In this document: piece after piece, positions 50,630 through 64,000 of the stretch | Layout of the letters: the number at the start of each line of letters is the position of its first letter | How positions within the stretch are numbered: the first letter of the stretch is position 1 | Assembly: GCA_003344405.1 (NCBI GenBank) | Contig: NOWV01000073.1 | Span: forward strand, 186,001-250,000 | Length of the DNA: 64,000 bases | Source: Trichoplax sp. H2 | Lineage: Eukaryota; Placozoa; Uniplacotomia; Trichoplacea | Reading direction: 5' to 3' | Position numbers and translations under genes: made by a program | Notes under the pieces: generated by a model | The model's input: only the letters and a program-made list of their open reading frames with translations | Database searches by the model: none | Told to the model about the DNA's origin: nothing

Positions 50630-51540
50630 TCTTTTGATCAATTTTTCATTTTATTCATTCAATTATAATTATAGTCAATCTTGATCATAGGTCAGATGGA
50701 GTAGTTATATTCATTATATTATAAGGTATAATCGAGTTATAACAAGCAAAATCTTTTTCGGTCGTTTTTTTTTTCACTTTATTTACGCAATAATAGTCAA
50801 TCATAATCATAGATTAAATGAAATAGTTATCAGTGTCATATTTTAAGCCATAACCAAGGTTTACAAGCTTAAATTTTTTCGGTTACTTTAAGCCACTACT
50901 ACTTATTTTTTTGTAGTCAATTTCGACCACAGATTAGATGATATAGTTATAATAGCCATATTATATATAAGCTATGCTCATATAGTTAAGTAATATAAGG
51001 CAAATTTTCTTCAAATCGTTTCTTGACTTTTACCTGCTCATAGGTAGTTAATCTTGACCACAGATCAAATAGAATAGTTCATATAATTGCTATATCATAA
51101 GCTATAATCTAGTTATACATCACAAATCTTTTTTCAGCCATTTCTTTACTTTCATTCACTTAAAGGCAGTTTTACCGATCTGATAGAACAGTTGTCATTA
51201 CCATATTATTAGCTGTAATCGAGCTATGCAATACATAATCCTCTTTTCTCTATTTTCATTCACTCAAAGGTAGTTGATCTTAACCGTCAATCAGATAGAA
51301 TGGTTATCATTGCCTTATCATGAGTCATAATTAAGTTATACGTTAGTTATCATCGCCATATTATCAGCTATAATCAAGTTAATCGTAACAAAATCTTTTT
51401 ATTCTTCCTTTTTCAATCATTTCTCGACTTTCATCCCCAGCTGCAGTTAATCTTGAGTTCAAATAGATGATTTAACAGTTATAATTCTACATGATAAGCT
51501 ATAACCAACTCGTAAAAGCAAAAATTCCTTTTAAATATAG
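50630..51540. repeat. Tandem satellite, ~125 bp unit, ~7 copies
   Basis: Recurrent words: tagtcaatcttgatcatag, agattaaatgaaatagttat, ccatattatcagctataatc and gttataacaagcaaaatctt, ending each time in a T-rich tract. Copies are diverged; the array ends about 280 bases from the 3' end of the second Rho-like gene. Confidence 0.87.
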
Positions 51541-51824
51541 TTGTATAGTTATGTACGAGAATAGTTTCTCTATGACAACAGATTTTTATCACGGATTAAA
51601 TAGCTTGGCTCCATATCGTCTACAATATTATAAACCAAGTACCGGTAGCGTAGCTTAACTTTGTTAGATATCTAGGATTTCTTCCATCATTTTCCAGCTT
51701 TAAATTAGCGCTCATCGATAGTCATGAATAAGACGGAAGAGCTTTAAAAATTTGCGGGTATGTAGTATAGAAGCAAAATCAACTAGTTTGTAATAAATAT
51801 TTTCGTTATTTATATTTAGATAAA

Positions 51825-52415
51825 TTACAATATAGTACAAAGTTTTCCATGACGTTTTTGCTCTCTTTTCTGTAGGACAAAGTCAATAAGCTGATGAAAT
51901 AGATCATTCAAACCTTCTCCAGATACCGACGAACATTCAAAATAACCATCAGCGTTAAAATAACGAGTTAAATTATCGCCTAATTCTCTGGTTATGATAT
52001 CATTATCGATATTGCTGTAATGTTTAATTTGATCGTTGCGACGTAGATCCGACATAGTAGCTACTACAAATTTAGTTCCATTTGGGCAATATTGATTGGT
52101 TTCAGGATACCATTTATTGATAACATGAATGAACGACTTTAGTGACGCTAGAGAGAAACAAATAAGTACAACATCGGTCCCTTTATAACAGATAGGTTTG
52201 TTCTTTTGGTGCTCTTTTCCATCTAATATTTCACAGCACAGTAACGTCAATCTATATTGCTTATAAAGAACTTGAATATAAGTATCTTCACTTCCTATAC
52301 GTAATGATTTACCCAAAATTCTCGATGGATTGCGCGCACAGTAAGCTTTAATCATCGATTTAATTCCAATTCCAGAATCACCGACAATAACAATCTTAAT
52401 ATCGTCATCCATCAT
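51825..52415 (-). CDS. Rho-like pseudo-GTPase
   Basis: 196 residues, intronless. The fold is recognisable as Rho: DIKIVIVGDSG (5-15), TDVVLICFSLASLKSF (80-95; Rho TDVFLICFSVVSPSSF), KWYPETNQYCPNGTKFVVAT (101-120) and YFECSSVSGEG (158-168). It ends in a CAAX box CTIL that predicts geranylgeranylation. The nucleotide-binding motifs are broken. The P-loop reads GDSGIGIKS, with an extra residue moving the essential Lys out of register with GxxxxGK. Switch II DTAGQE is EILDGKE. G4 T(K/Q)xD is MSD without the basic or amide residue. No stop or frameshift interrupts the frame, so the decay looks selected or recent rather than a plain pseudogene. It shares the LDG(E/K) switch II remnant and genome position with the 46193 gene and probably arose from it by tandem duplication. 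Confidence 0.83.
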   Translation of the reverse strand: MMDDDIKIVIVGDSGIGIKSMIKAYCARNPSRILGKSLRIGSEDTYIQVLYKQYRLTLLCCEILDGKEHQKNKPICYKGTDVVLICFSLASLKSFIHVINKWYPETNQYCPNGTKFVVATMSDLRRNDQIKHYSNIDNDIITRELGDNLTRYFNADGYFECSSVSGEGLNDLFHQLIDFVLQKREQKRHGKLCTIL

Positions 52416-54495
52416 CCTCTTTAACGTACAAAGTCAATTTTACACGATTAATCGTTACAATCGATTACGTCTTTAACAGCAACAATTTGACTTAGTCTAT
52501 AAATTTATAAATCATATTATAGTATGCCAAAACCAATAAAATATAACTTTCTCTTATTAAACTCATGCTGTAATTACTATTGTTTACAAAAAGAACAGGT
52601 GGAAAAATTGTCCAAGATGCGGTAGTTACGCATCTTGGGATTACATTATTTCCGTTCTGTTTATTCTTAGTACAATAATTAAGTGTCAAGATAACAAGAT
52701 GAGTACTTTTTAGTCTATCTGATCAATATTGATGATGTTGATTGCTTATTTTTAAACAATAACAAAATTTGGAAAAAATCTTACGTAATAATTGCATCTA
52801 TATAATGAAATTTGAACAGATAGATTGGATTACTATGACCAAATTCGCCTCAGGGTCTGTTCAATTCGATTAGTGTGATTTGAACATGATCATTGTCATT
52901 TGTTATCGTCATTATATTGACATCAATTTCATTTTTTGATCATGAAAATCTACAATTTATGATGCTCTATAAAATCTAAAGATTTATTCAACGTCATTAA
53001 AAAGAGCAAGCTTAATAAATCATTGATAGGTCGCCATTTTTCAAAAAGAACCGCGTTACACTAATTAAAATTGACGAAATGCACTTTCATTCCAGATAAT
53101 TAGTCGTATTGAACGATATCAGCCTTAAAACTACAAATCTATCCAATCCAGAAATTGTTGAGCCTAGCTAGCTCTATGCGATCATGTCATTCAGTACTTG
53201 TGGCTGACAGTCGTGATGTAGTAGTCATACAGTTATAATCGTTTATATTTTTAGAGACAAGAAAGATTCTTCTGCAACACTACTGTTATATATGGAGCAA
53301 TTACATATACAGCATACTGTAAAGTAGTATTATATATAGAATGATTAAAAGTCGTACTGTAGGATCACAGTTTAAAATGATTAACGTTCTAATTATGTAA
53401 TTATCATTTTAAGCTAATCTTACATCTTACATGGATAATCATTTAGCTAAACCATAAGTGAAGTAATTTAGCAAATGTATAAATACCTTCATAAATTTAT
53501 TAATAAACGATTCTCAATTGAACCTACACCGTTTACCACGAACTTAATAACTACAGTAGCGGCCATTATCGTAGGCTCTATTCTAACTATATAACCTATA
53601 CAGAAAATACTACACTATTAGATTGCACTCTAAAAAAACGTCTCGTCTATCGTTTTACATTTAAATCTGCCTTTTGTAACAAGGCTGAAATAGTTTGTAT
53701 TCATCATCAGTAATATTATAGCATACAACGTAGTTTACCTGTAACCGAAATGAGTACTATCGAATCACTAATCTGAAATTAAGATTTCTACATTTAGGGC
53801 ATTAATTTAGTATAAGAAAACAAGTTGATGCTTATAGGTATATGTAATTAGAAACAGCATGCTCGTACCAATTTTCTAGTTTTTTTATGTTATACACGGT
53901 ATATGGCAAAAATACTATCTTACTGTTAATTTCATATTTCTGCATTAAGTAATAACGTCGACAGTAATTTCGCTAATATAAGCAATTTACCTTTGTTTAT
54001 AAAGCATTTTATAATTTAAATATAATCAATGTAGTTATGATTTTTAATTTCAATCAATGCAACGATAGCTATACTTTGCTCGCACGTGGACTTAACTAGA
54101 TTACAGAGCTTCAGTGCTATTGCTTAATAATCAAACAAATACAAGGCGGTACAGTAATAGCGAAATAAGTATAACTAAGGCTAATCTAGATATATACCGT
54201 ATAGTAAATCAGAAAATAACATCGTTATAGATTCTAATGCGCAGATTTGTCAGTGAAATTGAAGCTTCGCTCGATTGTCTCGTTTACTAAACAAAAATGT
54301 TAAGAGTCGGCTGCATTCATATTGCAAAAATATCTAAGTACTTTTATTTAGAGAATATCATTACAAAATGTGTTATTATCCGTAAAATGAGAATTAATAG
54401 ATAAAATTATCGCTACTGCTACTTGTAAAACGCATTTGGTAACAACGTCGTACTTGCTCATATGTTACGATGTTAGAGCGACTTTACTTAAATGG
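52416..54495. other. Intergenic
   Basis: Two kilobases between the second Rho-like gene's start and the 3' end of the first aspartic protease. AT-rich; I see no exon, RNA gene or repeat array. Confidence 0.5.
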
Positions 54496-57665
<3,170 letters not shown>

Positions 57666-57789
57666 TTTCTTTTTTACGAGATAGAGCAGTCACCTTCAAG
57701 ATATCAAAAACTGGTAAATGATCTGAAAGAAAGGTCGAGCGTCAGTAAATATACCCAACATTCGATTATGTAATTAACTTTACGGTCAT

Positions 57790-57902
57790 TTACATTTTGT
57801 AAATTGTATAGATATAATGCAAATTATATTTTGCAAATTGTCTAAATATTATGTAAATTACATTTTGTAAACTAAGTATTATGTAAATAACATTTTGTAG
57901 TT
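57790..57902. repeat. ~34-bp tandem repeat
   Basis: Three to four copies of a cattttgtaaattg...taaatta unit (34, 34, 30 and partial) just upstream of the protease 1 start codon. Confidence 0.85.
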
Positions 57903-58069
57903 TAGAGGAGTGTCAATACCGATATGACTTTGATGATAGGAAAGTACCTTGAGATTGGTAGTTTAATGTACTGCTAAATCAGGGCGACACTTTGATCGTC
58001 GACCCACTGGTAGAGGATTTATAACTGGATTGATCAATAAGGAACCTGATCTGCTTAATAACGATCCGC

Positions 58070-58240
58070 TGATTCAATTCATTCTACAAAGAAATAGGAT
58101 ATATATCTACATTGATTCCGTTTAAAAATTGGATCTTGCTAAACACTGATATCACTGTGAGGAAAGCGATTACTGACTCTTACTCAAGGCAATTCTAAGG
58201 AAGAGAAATAGATTCATGCTGCATCTATCTTGATCGATTT
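58070..58240 (+). repeat. Dispersed repeat, copy B
   Basis: Matches 49880-50060: acattgattccgtttaaaaa, cgattactgactcttactca and ggaagagaaatagattc, with a few small indels. Confidence 0.7.
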
Positions 58241-58450
58241 ATTATATAAATATATTCTATACTAAGCAATAAGAAGTCAAAGTTCAATTTCATGCGGTCT
58301 GATTAATTTCGATTGCACCCTAAAATAATAAGTTAATTATGCTCAAACTAGATAAATTTTATATGTAGTTGTAACCAAAATATACGGGCATATATAAATA
58401 AATATTACACAGAAATTTCAACAGAATACAACCTTGATTTTTAACGACAG

Positions 58451-58741
58451 GGTGATATCGAAAATAATCAGATTGTACAATTGCTTGAATCCATTGTACG
58501 AAGATATAGGAATGAAATGGCTTTTTATTCCGTTCATAAATCTGATTGGAAAGCTATACTAAAAGAGAGCAACCGATCCGGCGATGGATTTGTACATATT
58601 TACATCATAAATTTGATTAGATCATGTATTAGCTATTTAAATTTACCACAAGTGGGTAAATCATTACTGTATTTCCAAGAGTACAAATATTTCATGGCGG
58701 AAAGATTCTATTTTTCTTCCCCTCATACCCAGAATAGTTAA
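58451..58741 (+). other. Orphan exon-like open frame
   Basis: Behind an acceptor-like cgacag, 96 codons stay open to a TAA. There is no ATG near its start, so it would be a terminal exon. The peptide (RRYRNEMAFYSVHKSDWKAI, then NLIRSCISYLNLPQVGKSLL) has a protein-like composition, but I recognise no family and found no partner exon. It may be a fragment of a moved or decayed gene. Confidence 0.3.
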
Positions 58742-59864
58742 GAATAATAATTATACCCTTTGTACGGAATCAGTAATCGAACTTTGATTAATTTAATGGT
58801 GTTTAATTTACATCAAATTTATACCGTAAATCATACTATTGCAACATTTTATCACTTATAAAGTAATTTTGAGCAGCAATTAGAGACTATAACAACGCAA
58901 CAGTCTATAGCATTTGTCGTACAAAGTAGAATTCAAATGGAAAAGACAAAGAATTTTGTAGAAACCGAAAAAGGCGTGTTAAAGTGATAATATCAATAAG
59001 ACTACGACCTATCTTTCGAATCGTATGACTGAAATATTAAAATGCTTTGTGGGTAATACAAAATCAAGTAAATTCCACCATCATCTATAAGCTTAATCCT
59101 ACAAGTAGACAATTATATAGAATTGTATGAATGTTCTAGATGATGATGATGTGATGGTCAAAAATTCTTGGGAACAAGGAAGAATAAGCAAGCGAATGGA
59201 TGTACTACGATATCGGGTGCATTAAAATTGATCTTACGCCATTATTTCGTGCATGGCAGTAGCTCGATCTAGTTTATATGGTTTGATTAGAGAAATAGTA
59301 GCTAACGTAAATGATCGTAAGGATCAAGTATCAAAATTCTAAAGCAACCTTGAATTTAGCTTATTTAAGCCATAATATTAAAAGAATGTCTTTTCCACGT
59401 CACATACAAAATATAAATGATGACTATATTGACAGTTACAAGGTCTCTGCAGATTAATTCACATTTTATTTTTTTATTCAACTTGACTACATTTGTCGTT
59501 ATCGGATAAGTTTAATTTAAATGTTTGTACTACGTGCACATAATTATATTTCAGTGATTCTGTTCATCCTAACAGATAGTTAAATATTTGCGATCTACAA
59601 TGATTTAATATTACCTCTCCATTTCCATTACTAAAACCATCTCCTAGTTCTAGTTACGTTCAATGTCATGTAATCAAATACAATACTACATATAAAGTAT
59701 TTTAAATATTCATCCTGATCCTTGAAATTTATCTTTAGTCAACTATTACTGGAGGTATCCTGGCTTACTAGTAATCTTAATTTTATAACTAAATACTTAG
59801 TATCTACAAGATAATGTTAATATTCTCTTTTGACCAGTTAATCTCATTCTATCCACCTGCTATT

Positions 59865-64000
<4,136 letters not shown>

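Larger units (their letters stand above)
47015..51824. other. Intergenic region dominated by two satellites
   Basis: Lies between the two Rho-like genes. Contains the 47.76-49.44 kb and 50.63-51.54 kb arrays and a segment (49880-50060) repeated at 58.1 kb. Short ORFs here are not supported as genes. Confidence 0.55.
57666..59864. other. Spacer between the two aspartic proteases
   Basis: Holds the promoter of protease 1, a short tandem repeat (57790-57902), the second copy of the dispersed repeat (58070-58240) and an orphan exon-like frame (58451-58741). Confidence 0.5.

Overview
This is nuclear DNA from an animal, read as raw sequence. The genes are rich in introns with GT-AG boundaries; many introns are only about 50-110 bases long and they are AT-rich. 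The proteins resemble human orthologues closely enough to be aligned by eye. A compact, AT-rich genome that keeps ancestral introns suggests an early-branching metazoan. A placozoan (Trichoplax-like) is my first guess and a sponge the second, but the sequence alone does not settle this. No bacterial operons, tRNAs, rRNAs, CRISPR arrays or clear transposons were seen.

Layout, left to right: ANAPC7 (+, cut by the left edge), PTRH2 (-), an unrecognised two-exon gene (+), NAA25 (-, 29 exons), a small intronless GTPase-like gene (+), INTS5 (-, first exon not found), GNPTAB (+, 33 exons), a TMEM41-type gene (-), SDHAF2 (+), two intronless degenerate Rho-like GTPase genes (-, -), and two cathepsin-D-like aspartic protease genes (-, -). 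The second protease is cut by the right edge. The first ten genes alternate strand without exception, so they form five convergent and four divergent neighbour pairs. From 46 kb onward every gene lies on the minus strand and the genes occur as tandem paralogues.

Most of the left half is single-copy housekeeping: cell-cycle ubiquitination (ANAPC7), peptidyl-tRNA hydrolysis (PTRH2), N-terminal acetylation (NAA25), snRNA and mRNA 3' processing (INTS5), ER lipid scrambling and autophagy (TMEM41) and mitochondrial complex II assembly (SDHAF2). GNPTAB makes the mannose-6-phosphate tag that sends hydrolases to lysosomes, and the two cathepsin-D-like proteases are plausible clients. This is a pathway link, not evidence of a functional cluster.

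The space between genes is unusually repetitive. There is a 33-bp minisatellite with a four-unit higher-order period (16.5 kb), a cluster of GTACAGTAC/GTACTGTAC palindromes (26.1-26.9 kb), an array inside SDHAF2 intron 1 (40.6-41.3 kb), three different 125-180 bp satellites around the Rho genes (44.3-51.5 kb), and short arrays at 57.8 and 63.2 kb. The most unusual coding observations are an in-frame TAA in the first cathepsin-D-like gene at a position that is Glu in its paralogue, a Rho-like protein whose insert region has grown into a duplicated acidic repeat, and a second Rho-like protein whose nucleotide-binding motifs have decayed.
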